In this document: positions 1 through 5,486 of the stretch, one piece after another
How positions within the stretch are numbered: position 1 is the first letter of the stretch
Layout: each line of letters starts with the position of its first letter
Translations under genes and position numbers: made by a program
The notes under the pieces: generated by a model
Database searches by the model: none
What the model was told of the DNA's origin: nothing
What the model saw: the letters and a program-made list of their open reading frames with translations, nothing else
Origin: Gammaproteobacteria bacterium
GTDB lineage: Bacteria; Pseudomonadota; Gammaproteobacteria; Granulosicoccales; Granulosicoccaceae
DNA length: 6,309 nt
NCBI GenBank assembly: GCA_019634245.1
Contig: JAHQVR010000142.1
Location: 1-6,309, forward strand
Reading direction: 5' to 3'

Positions 1-210
1 AGGATTTATAACGCCACGTTTACCCTGACTAAGCCCGTGCCCAGGATGATCATGCGAGCCGACCATGAAGCCCATCGTAGTTAAAGCCTCAACCAATCTG
101 GTATAGCGCCCGGCATGCTCGCCGGTGCCGTGCAACAAGTACACTCCTGTGTTTTTTACCGTCACTCCGGCATTGGGAGACCAACGATGCTGATGTACTG
201 CTGCCGACAT
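1..210 (-). CDS. Alpha/beta hydrolase, monoacylglycerol lipase / serine aminopeptidase S33 type (N-terminal part)
   Basis: Only the first 70 codons lie in the window; the gene continues past position 1. I translated this from the minus strand, starting at the ATG at 210-208. The protein reads LLHGTGEHAGRY at about residues 25-36, then SHDHPGHGLSQGKRG at about 52-66. The HGxGEHxxRY block, which carries the oxyanion-hole region, followed by DHxGHGxSxGxRG is the N-terminal signature of the Hydrolase_4 / serine aminopeptidase S33 family, which includes monoacylglycerol lipases and PldB-like lysophospholipases. These enzymes hydrolyse acyl esters with a Ser-Asp-His triad. The nucleophile GxSxG and the rest of the triad would be downstream, outside the window, so activity cannot be judged. 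No signal peptide is visible, which suggests a cytoplasmic enzyme. An AAAGAGG purine run lies 13 bp upstream of the ATG and a weaker GGA is nearer. The gene is divergent from the EamA transporter. The family call is firm; the exact substrate is not. Confidence 0.88.
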   Translation of the reverse strand, partial: MSAAVHQHRWSPNAGVTVKNTGVYLLHGTGEHAGRYTRLVEALTTMGFMVGSHDHPGHGLSQGKRGVINP

Positions 211-238
211 GGAGTCTTCCAAACCTCTTTAGCTACTA

Positions 239-267
239 ATGATAAAGATAGCTTAATATAGCCACAA
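239..267 (-). promoter_or_regulatory. Candidate sigma-70 promoter for the hydrolase gene
   Basis: Read on the minus strand, TTGTGG (267-262) and TATCAT (244-239) are separated by exactly 17 bp. The -10 box matches TATAAT at five of six positions; the -35 matches only the TTG part. Transcription would start near 232, leaving a 5' leader of about 20 bp before the ATG at 210. Position and spacing fit, but there is no experimental or comparative support. No convincing plus-strand promoter for the divergent EamA gene was found in 211-378. Confidence 0.45.
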
Positions 268-378
268 ACCTATGACACCGTTTACCACAGTCCAGTACGC
301 ATCAACCACCAACTGTTGTTTGGTAAGCCTCGTGAATCTGATCCCCCATAAACTAGCTATTCATTGGGCTCTTTAGCA

Positions 379-1257
379 ATGGAAGGCATTTTATGGGGGC
401 TGTTAGGTGCGTTATTGATAGGCGCTTCTGATTGCATTGCTCGGGTCACCTCGAGGAAGGTGTCAGTGAGTATACTTTTTTTAATGATCATGGGTCTGTC
501 CTTGGTCGTTCTCACCGCCTGGTTAGGAATAAACTCAAACTGGCCACCCTGGCACCCCCAAGCTTGGGCAGCGTCAGCAGCGTCTGGGTTGCTGAACCTA
601 GTCGCTTTGTACTTTCTATATGCGGCATTAGCTCGCGGTCCAGTAACTGTGGCCTCGCCGACCGCGTCAACTTTTACTGTGTTACTTGTTGGCCTTAACA
701 TCGTTGCCGGAGAACCGTGGTCCTGGTTACAGATTGTCGCGCTGTGCATTGTCTTTCTAGGAGTAGCGATGCTGGCGCGGCCAGCAGCTCCGGATAAGGT
801 ACAAAACTATGATGCGCAATGGCTACGTGGTACTGCAGCATATGCACTGGCAGCGGCCATGGCTGTTTCATTAAGAATGTTCTTGGCTCAAGAAGCAGGC
901 GCGGATCTAGGCGCTATGCATGCACTGTATTTAAATCGAGTATTTGCTCTGATCGGTGCGATCGCCTTAGTGGGGTATGCGCTTTTGAAATCAAACGCAT
1001 TGTCTTGGCCGCGCGGATCTATGCGCTATCTAGTCATTCTGCAAGCAGTGTTTGAAACAGCGGCTTTGGGAGCATTTTTAATAGGCTCGGTCGGCGGCGG
1101 TAGAATTGCCGCCACCATTGGCTTTTCAGCATTTGCTGCAGCCACCTCGGTCTTCGCATGGTTATGGTTGAAAGAGAGTATCGGTTGGCAACGTGGGATT
1201 TGGATACTGATTGTTGGTATTGGGGTAACGCTAGCGACTCTGGGGAGCCCGCATTAG
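379..1257 (+). CDS. EamA-family (DMT superfamily) integral membrane transporter
   Basis: A 292-residue, strongly hydrophobic protein with about ten membrane segments, roughly at residues 3-20, 29-50, 62-82, 88-109, 114-133, 150-170, 180-203, 216-235, 242-264 and 271-288. It shows the two-fold repeat of EamA proteins. The end of the first half (ALYFLYAALARGPVTVASP, then a segment ending in GEP) resembles the end of the second half (FETAALGAFLIGSVGG..., then a segment ending in WLKES), each followed by one last helix. Such 10-TM drug/metabolite transporters sit in the inner membrane and usually export amino acids, metabolites or drugs; the substrate cannot be told here. I chose the ATG at 379 because the first helix starts directly after it. 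A TTG at 364 would add five residues (MGSLA). Neither start has a clear Shine-Dalgarno. The gene stands alone, divergent from the hydrolase and convergent with the lipoprotein gene. Confidence 0.9.
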   Translation: MEGILWGLLGALLIGASDCIARVTSRKVSVSILFLMIMGLSLVVLTAWLGINSNWPPWHPQAWAASAASGLLNLVALYFLYAALARGPVTVASPTASTFTVLLVGLNIVAGEPWSWLQIVALCIVFLGVAMLARPAAPDKVQNYDAQWLRGTAAYALAAAMAVSLRMFLAQEAGADLGAMHALYLNRVFALIGAIALVGYALLKSNALSWPRGSMRYLVILQAVFETAALGAFLIGSVGGGRIAATIGFSAFAAATSVFAWLWLKESIGWQRGIWILIVGIGVTLATLGSPH

Positions 1258-1305
1258 TTGCTAACACCATCGACCCGACTAACAATAACATTGATGAGAA
1301 GGTAA

Positions 1306-1321
1306 GGCCCTGAGGTGGGCC
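1306..1321. other. Short GC hairpin after the transporter gene, weak terminator candidate
   Basis: GGCCC (1306-1310) and GGGCC (1317-1321) can pair around a 6-base loop about 50 bp after the stop codon of the EamA gene. No T-run follows on either strand, so intrinsic termination is unproven. A second small inverted pair, CAAGC (1321-1325) and GCTTG (1336-1340), follows at once. These may be parts of a REP-like palindromic region rather than a terminator. Confidence 0.25.
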
Positions 1322-1328
1322 AAGCAAG

Positions 1329-1354
1329 ATCAACAGCTTGCATTGGTCCGACCC
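1329..1354. repeat. REP-like repeat, copy 1 (core TGGTCCGACCC)
   Basis: This copy matches copy 2, 52 bp downstream, at 20 of 26 positions, with an 11-base identical core at 1344-1354. The core contains the short palindrome GGTC-C-GACC. It is followed by a second inverted pair, GACCC-CA-GGGTC (1350-1361). Compact GGGTC/GACC palindromes of this kind in intergenic DNA are typical of REP-like elements in gammaproteobacteria. No REP-associated transposase is visible nearby. Confidence 0.5.
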
Positions 1355-1380
1355 CAGGGTCTGTTGTAATGCTAAGCCTT

Positions 1381-1406
1381 ATCAATTAGTTGCGCTGGTC
1401 CGACCC
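1381..1406. repeat. REP-like repeat, copy 2, overlapping the 3' end of the lipoprotein gene
   Basis: Direct imperfect copy of 1329-1354, with the identical core TGGTCCGACCC at 1396-1406. It covers the stop codon (1382-1384) and the last codons of the minus-strand lipoprotein gene, so the extreme C-terminus (GRTSATN) is encoded by repeat DNA. It is followed by TGGATCC (1407-1413), where copy 1 has CAGGGTC. Confidence 0.5.
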
Positions 1407-3235
1407 TGGATCCGGATATCGAGACGGCGAGCGGTCAGCGAGTTGTTAGCATTCTCATAGTCTCCCACTGCATGCAGTCCCGCAGGGACAGCCCCTTGTG
1501 CCAAACGTGTATCAAGATCCGCAATGAACGTGCTGACATCTGTGTGTAGCACTCGTGTGCCGTTCTCGATCAACACAAAATAAGCCGTGCCTGCTTGAGA
1601 AAATTTGATCGACGTGGGTTCAGATTGAATCGTTAGATCAAGCTTGGACCCTGCTTGACTAATATGATGAAACCGTCCTGTGCCTGATAAATCCAGCGTC
1701 AGTTCATCAAATCCATTGGTCATTACGCTACTTTCTGTTGGATCGGTCCAATTTACTCGGAGAGTTGCTGGAAGAGCACTGACATCAACAATGGTTTGTG
1801 CAGTGAAGTCTGCTGGCGCCATGCCAAAGGACTGCACGTGACCGGCCACTTTGAGCGTTGATGCCACATCAAGCGACTCAGACTGCAGGCCATTTTTATC
1901 AATCTCATAGGCGTTTGGATCTGCATCGAATTCCGCCGATACGCCTGTGCCAAAGAAGTCAAAGACACTGGGTGATCTGCCCCCTATGGAAGATAGATCC
2001 ACAACCAAATAATCGGGCTCCCCCACTACGGCCCCACTCAAATAAGTGAGTAACAAGCGCACGCTACCTTCACTGGCATCCAGCATCCATTCACCTTCGG
2101 CATTACGAGAAAGCGATCCAGTCGCACTGATTCTTTGCCCAACGGATATATCAGACGAAGTTACGGTGCTTGAAGAGGCCTGCATGGTAAATACACTGAC
2201 GTCAGCCAGGTTCATCACTACTTCTTCGTTAAATTGGGCGACACCGTCTGATCGAACCAAACTTGCACCCTTTAGAGTAATTTGATCTCCAGAACGACTT
2301 ATCACAGCCCCTTGAACCAAGTCCTGATCACCACCAGGTACGCTGGTACCGGCATAAACTGCATTGGCAACGAAACGAATAGGGTTAAAACGATAGTTGC
2401 CGGTGGCTACCACCGCACTTAACGACTGCTGATTGTTCAATTCCAATAAACCACTACCACCTTCATAGACCGCACCATCAATTTCAAAATGAGTGGAATC
2501 ATCTGTGAGTACGACGAGATGGTTATCCCCAAAGGTTTGATCAATCGGATTTCTACCAGGCCGGATAAACAGTGAAAACGCTGATCGATCCACATCCACT
2601 GCTCGAAGCGCTCCTCTGGCACGATGTGCTTTTGCCCCTTCCCGCGCCAACTCACCTAACAATACGGGTTCCACCGTAACCTGCACACCTTCCTCTGCCG
2701 TCAAATCAACGGTATTGGAGGCTTGTAAGTCAAAGTCTACCGTCAAGTGCGCTGGAACACCCGGAGCGATAAGCACCCGATTGGCATTCTCAAAGTTCAC
2801 GTCCATTTCGATGGTCGTTACCGCATCACCGTTTTCATCCACAATAGAATCCACTTTAACGGTTTCACCGGCTTCGTTCTCGACATAAATAGAGGCGTCT
2901 GTGTAATCCAGGATCATCGAACCCTTAACATATTGGCCTCGAGGCACAGTGGCAATCGTCAAAAACTCAGTGAGCTCGACGTACTGCGCAAAATCTATGT
3001 TTGTCTCTCTGGGGAGGGTTTCAACTTCGGCACCATTTTGGTGGGTTAGTTTTAGTGATTGAACGCTCACTTCGTAGTTCACGAAATCTCCAGGCGCGTC
3101 AGTGATGCCGACAACAACATCACCCATCTCATCATCAAAATCACCAGACGTAATACTTTCTTCTGAACTGCAGCCTTGTAAGAACGCCCAAGTAAGCGCC
3201 GCAAAGGCCATTAAGGTAATTTTCTTCTTAATCAC
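1382..3235 (-). CDS. Outer-membrane lipoprotein with DUF4382-like domain and DUF5666-like repeats
   Basis: A 617-residue exported protein. The N-terminus has KKK at 3-5, a hydrophobic stretch and a lipobox FLQGC with Cys22, followed by SSEE. Ser at +2 predicts sorting to the outer membrane. Residues about 39-195 resemble DUF4382: VVVGITDAPGDF at 40-51, a strand with VSVQSLKLTH, then a beta-rich region ending near VTVEPVLLGEL. Residues about 207-295 and 305-395 look like DUF5666-type beta repeats, as in RGALRAVDVDRSAFSLF and VQGAVISRSGDQITLKG. The rest to about 608 is more beta-rich sequence without a family I can name. Both DUFs lack a defined function; a surface or periplasmic binding or scaffold role is inference. 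The start is GTG at 3235, supported by GGAGAA five bases upstream. The gene lies 108 bp after the barrel protein gene on the same strand and may be its co-transcribed partner. The last residues come from a repeat element. Lipoprotein call strong, domain calls good. Confidence 0.85.
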   Translation of the reverse strand: MIKKKITLMAFAALTWAFLQGCSSEESITSGDFDDEMGDVVVGITDAPGDFVNYEVSVQSLKLTHQNGAEVETLPRETNIDFAQYVELTEFLTIATVPRGQYVKGSMILDYTDASIYVENEAGETVKVDSIVDENGDAVTTIEMDVNFENANRVLIAPGVPAHLTVDFDLQASNTVDLTAEEGVQVTVEPVLLGELAREGAKAHRARGALRAVDVDRSAFSLFIRPGRNPIDQTFGDNHLVVLTDDSTHFEIDGAVYEGGSGLLELNNQQSLSAVVATGNYRFNPIRFVANAVYAGTSVPGGDQDLVQGAVISRSGDQITLKGASLVRSDGVAQFNEEVVMNLADVSVFTMQASSSTVTSSDISVGQRISATGSLSRNAEGEWMLDASEGSVRLLLTYLSGAVVGEPDYLVVDLSSIGGRSPSVFDFFGTGVSAEFDADPNAYEIDKNGLQSESLDVASTLKVAGHVQSFGMAPADFTAQTIVDVSALPATLRVNWTDPTESSVMTNGFDELTLDLSGTGRFHHISQAGSKLDLTIQSEPTSIKFSQAGTAYFVLIENGTRVLHTDVSTFIADLDTRLAQGAVPAGLHAVGDYENANNSLTARRLDIRIQGRTSATN

Positions 3236-3240
3236 GAATT

Positions 3241-3246
3241 TTCTCC
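3241..3246 (-). promoter_or_regulatory. Ribosome binding site deciding the GTG start of the lipoprotein gene
   Basis: GGAGAA on the minus strand, five bases before the GTG at 3235-3233. It supports this non-ATG start; the next in-frame ATG (codon 9) would cut off the positively charged part of the signal peptide. Confidence 0.7.
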
Positions 3247-3256
3247 AGTTATTGTT

Positions 3257-3331
3257 GTAGACCCGGCAGGGCTTTGGTTAAGCCTGTGGCTCTTGGGGAG
3301 AAATAACGTGCTAACCGGTGCGTTGGTCTAC
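3257..3331. other. Inverted repeats in the 108-bp gap between the barrel and lipoprotein genes
   Basis: GTAGACC (3257-3263) and GGTCTAC (3325-3331) are perfectly complementary seven-base arms, 61 bp apart. Nested inside, CAGGGCTT (3267-3274) and AAGCCTG (3280-3286) pair with one bulged G around a 5-base loop. In the minus-strand transcript this would fold just upstream of the lipoprotein ribosome binding site. There is no U-run, so it is not a standard terminator. It could be an mRNA stability or partial-attenuation structure, or chance. Confidence 0.3.
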
Positions 3332-3343
3332 CTGATTATCCAT

Positions 3344-4336
3344 TCACCAGGAAAAACGTGCACCAACACCCGAATAACGGGTGCTATCAAATGATTCTGT
3401 GCGCTGTTCCCCGACTTCTAAACTGATAGTGATGCTGGAGCTCAGGCTGTGGTCGGTGTATAGCACCACAGATTCTGTGGTCAGATTATCCACCGCACTG
3501 TTCAAGGTCGAATAACTACCACCCAACAGCCACTTGCCTTTTAAGACGCTTATATCGAGGGTTAAAGAAGAATCAAGCAATCCGCTGATGATACCGAGTG
3601 TATCGGGAGACAAAATGAGCAACAGCGCCGGACGGTTTTCGAAATTAAGATTCTCCGGGGTAAAGTCATAGGAAAATGTGCTGTAAGCCAAAGATAAAGC
3701 CCATTGATCGTCTGGATAGTAAGTGATTTCCGCACCGGTAATAGATGCGGTAAAATCCCTTTGCAAGGCATTTCCCTCGAAGCCAACACCCGTCAGATGG
3801 AGCTGTTCCTGTCCCAGCATGAGCGCCCATTCATAGTTCTGAGAATACCTGGATACTTTTCCTTCTATTAGGGTGGATTCAACACCATCTGTACCATCCC
3901 AATGACGTAGATAGCCAGAGAGCAACCACGGGGAATACAATTCCTTCTCAACCTCAAAGGCATATCCTACAGCGCTTGTCGAATCATCTGCGTCGATATC
4001 TTCTTGTGTCAATTCAAATGCGGTGTAGACCCCACCATCAAAGCTTTTATCAATACTTAAGCGAGTAGATCGACTGTAATCGGAGTAATCGTAATAAATA
4101 CCCACAGAGGAATCGATCAACCATGAGCGGTTTTCAAAAGATGTAGTGTCGGTGTCGACGTTGTTAGTATCGGAGTCGGAGTCGGAGTCGGAGTCGGAGT
4201 CGGAGTCGGAGCCGGTGTCGGTGTCGGTGTCGGTGTCCGTGTCGGACTTAGTCTCGATGGCTCCCGCTGAAGTCGTCGAAGAAACGATAGGTGAGGCGGT
4301 GGCGGCCGAGCTTAACCATGCAATGGAAAAACACAC
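3344..4336 (-). CDS. Predicted outer-membrane beta-barrel protein with Asp-Ser/Asp-Thr linker; true start probably upstream
   Basis: From the GTG at 4336 the frame gives 330 residues. Residues 32-57 are an almost pure DT/DS run. From about 69 the protein is a series of amphipathic stretches with alternating aromatic residues (for example VGIYYDYSDYS at 78-88, WALSLAYSTFSYDF at 212-225), ending in GVGARFSW. A C-terminal aromatic residue after alternating hydrophobic positions is the usual beta-signal read by the BAM complex, so an outer-membrane barrel of moderate size is likely. I do not recognise the family, and transport or adhesion roles would be guesses. The GTG start leaves a poor signal peptide, but the frame stays open upstream to a stop at 4417-4415. 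That stretch adds basic residues (KVVNQKIDRRF) and a hydrophobic core running into WLSSAATA-S, a good signal peptidase I site. No ATG, GTG or TTG exists in that extension. A CTG at 4408-4406 lies two bases after the stop of the preceding gene and would give 354 residues, possibly by coupled re-initiation. Confidence 0.75.
   Translation of the reverse strand: MCFSIAWLSSAATASPIVSSTTSAGAIETKSDTDTDTDTDTGSDSDSDSDSDSDSDTNNVDTDTTSFENRSWLIDSSVGIYYDYSDYSRSTRLSIDKSFDGGVYTAFELTQEDIDADDSTSAVGYAFEVEKELYSPWLLSGYLRHWDGTDGVESTLIEGKVSRYSQNYEWALMLGQEQLHLTGVGFEGNALQRDFTASITGAEITYYPDDQWALSLAYSTFSYDFTPENLNFENRPALLLILSPDTLGIISGLLDSSLTLDISVLKGKWLLGGSYSTLNSAVDNLTTESVVLYTDHSLSSSITISLEVGEQRTESFDSTRYSGVGARFSW
4171..4248. 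repeat. Hexanucleotide tandem repeat (13 units) inside the barrel protein gene
   Basis: On the plus strand there are six CGGAGT units, one CGGAGC, four CGGTGT, one CCGTGT and one CGGACT, back to back. On the coding strand they give Asp-Ser and Asp-Thr dipeptides. The two blocks (Ser type, then Thr type) suggest two local expansions. Because the unit is six bases, copy-number change would alter linker length without breaking the frame. Confidence 0.9.
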
Positions 4337-4410
4337 ACTGCAGGCACAGGCAATCCCCCAGATAAAATCAGGGAACCTTCTGTCGATCTTTTGGTTTACG
4401 ACTTTCAGAA

Positions 4411-4857
4411 TTAATTATTTCGATGTCGATTTAATAGTCTTCGCCTGCGTTCTGGGGATAAATTCTCCCATCGGCGTCGCAATTCCCGACGACGTTCTAC
4501 CGGCATTTCACTAAACTGTTGATAGCGCTCGCGCAGCTTTTGGCGATCTTCTGTCGAGAGAGATTTAAAAATCTGAAAACGCTCCCTGATGCGCTGCTTT
4601 TGATCGTCAGACAATGACTGCCAACGCTGGAAGCGCTGCTGAACTTGACTACGCTCCTCTTCGTTGAGGGCAACCCAGCGATCAACCCCCCTTAAAATAG
4701 CTTCTTGACGTTCGGTAGTAAACCCCTCCCATTGGTTCTCATAGGGTTGCAACACCGAGCGTTGTTCCGCACTGAGATCCTGCCAATTTGATTGTGCAGA
4801 CACCCACGCTGAATACGTCAATAAAGAAATCATTAACATAGTCTTAACGGTATTCAT
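4411..4857 (-). CDS. DUF3106-type periplasmic protein built of 18-residue repeats
   Basis: A 148-residue protein with a signal peptide (about residues 1-21, cleavage after SAWVSA). The mature part is charged, helical and periodic. Aromatic residues fall at W25, W43, W61, W79, F97 and F115, exactly 18 apart, and a hydrophobic residue follows three positions later each time (L28, F46, L64, L82, L100, M118). Each unit has the form WxxLSxEQRxxLxxRxxx; the last (about 129-146) is shorter and Arg-rich. The pattern and the position after a sigma/DUF3619 pair fit DUF3106, whose function is unknown. The LSxEQR motif recalls LTxxQ-type periplasmic proteins such as CpxP and Spy, but that is analogy only. 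The ATG overlaps the stop of the preceding gene by four bases (ATGA), and GGAGGG (4872-4867) lies nine bases upstream, so expression is probably coupled. Role in envelope sensing or chaperoning is inferred. Confidence 0.82.
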   Translation of the reverse strand: MNTVKTMLMISLLTYSAWVSAQSNWQDLSAEQRSVLQPYENQWEGFTTERQEAILRGVDRWVALNEEERSQVQQRFQRWQSLSDDQKQRIRERFQIFKSLSTEDRQKLRERYQQFSEMPVERRRELRRRWENLSPERRRRLLNRHRNN

Positions 4858-5078
4858 TCTGAATTTCCCTCCGCTAGTTTGGAGTCTTTATTGTCTTCCT
4901 GATCGCTAAGTAACAGTGGATCAAACGGCTCACCTGAATCATCTTGCCACTCGCCCAAATACTCCAGAAATTCAAGCGAAGGCGTTTGGTCTTCTTGAGA
5001 AAAACAGATCAAGGGCCAAACCAATAACGACCAGAAACACCACCATTGACAAGGTCGAGTTGCGAACACCATCCTCAT
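4854..5078 (-). CDS. Small exported acidic protein with a SLEFLEYLGEW motif
   Basis: A 74-residue protein. Residues 1-28 form a signal peptide or N-terminal anchor: two Arg, then a hydrophobic stretch unusually rich in Trp and Cys (WWCFWSLLVWPLICFSQ). The mature part is acidic, with SLEFLEYLGEWQDDSGEPFDP at about 34-54 and a polar tail. As I recall, a similar LEFLGEW-DxxG-DP motif occurs in small hypothetical proteins encoded next to sigma/DUF3619 pairs in gammaproteobacteria. The start at 5078 is one base after the stop of the DUF3619-type gene, with AGGA-type purines just upstream inside that gene. An ATG two codons later (5072) is possible. The reading frame is open further upstream but that part overlaps the previous gene and is unlikely to be used. 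Its stop overlaps the next start (ATGA). Position between a membrane anti-sigma candidate and a periplasmic repeat protein suggests a periplasmic partner of one of them; this is inference. Confidence 0.78.
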   Translation of the reverse strand: MRMVFATRPCQWWCFWSLLVWPLICFSQEDQTPSLEFLEYLGEWQDDSGEPFDPLLLSDQEDNKDSKLAEGNSE

Positions 5079-5079
5079 C

Positions 5080-5415
5080 CTATCCTCGCTCCAGATCCGG
5101 CTGTTCGCTGAGCCAAAACAGAAACTCAATATCATCGTAGAGTTCAAAGTCATCGCTGGAAGTCAGCATATACATGTCATCCAACGGTGCGCCCGTTGTA
5201 GTGGGTGTATGTGACCGAAGAGTTACCAATGCGACCACCGCAATACAACCCAATGCCAGTGCTGGAATCCAGAAGTGCGTTGCACTCCGACCTGACTTCG
5301 ATTCTAAGGCAGTGCGCCGAGCGGCCCTTAAACGGCCCTCAATACTGGGTGGAAGCGGCTCATCCCAAGGCTTAAGATTGTCACGAAGCTGCTTTTCGAA
5401 TTCTTCGTTATTCAT
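5080..5415 (-). CDS. DUF3619-type single-pass membrane protein, candidate anti-sigma factor
   Basis: A 111-residue protein. The cytoplasmic N-terminus (1-47) contains a short helix (NNEEFEKQLRDNL) and LPPSIEGRLRAARRTALE, the pattern I associate with DUF3619. A single membrane helix lies at about 48-66 (FWIPALALGCIAVVALVTL). The outer part is acidic and aromatic (DDFELYDDIEFLFWLSEQPDLERG). Directly downstream of a sigma factor gene and with this topology, it is a good candidate for the anti-sigma factor, although the cytoplasmic part is shorter than in classic RseA/ZAS anti-sigma factors and no zinc-binding HxxxCxxC is present. The start at 5415 is preceded by GAGAGAAG at a suitable distance; an upstream frame start at 5433 would add only MYERSH and leave that site inside the gene. 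The gap to the sigma gene is 71 bp and to the next gene one base. Confidence 0.82.
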   Translation of the reverse strand: MNNEEFEKQLRDNLKPWDEPLPPSIEGRLRAARRTALESKSGRSATHFWIPALALGCIAVVALVTLRSHTPTTTGAPLDDMYMLTSSDDFELYDDIEFLFWLSEQPDLERG

Positions 5416-5486
5416 ATGACTTCTCTCGTACAACTCTGTTTTTCACTTGTCGAACATCATCTCGAATCCGATGGCACCGTACCCCA

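Noticed and set aside
301..345. Imperfect dyad ACCACCAACTGTTGTTTGGT upstream of the transporter gene as an operator
   Set aside because: Only four to five pairs match around the centre and no regulator gene or second copy is present.
1034..1333. Minus-strand 99-residue frame overlapping the transporter gene end
   Set aside because: It is antisense to the EamA coding sequence, with no recognisable domain and no ribosome binding site I could support.
1338..1413. Intrinsic terminator formed by GACCC-CA-GGGTC
   Set aside because: The loop is only two bases and no T-run follows, so it is better explained as part of the REP-like repeat.
4146..4514. Plus-strand frame with a Glu-Ser / Val-Ser repeat protein
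   Set aside because: It is the antisense reading of the hexamer repeat in the barrel gene and of the DUF3106-type gene end. The opposite strand has signal peptide, barrel features and operon context.
5080..5153. Upstream extension of the 74-residue protein frame to an ATG at 5153
   Set aside because: It would overlap the DUF3619-type gene by 74 bp and put a polar stretch before the signal peptide; the ATG at 5078 has better spacing and purines upstream.
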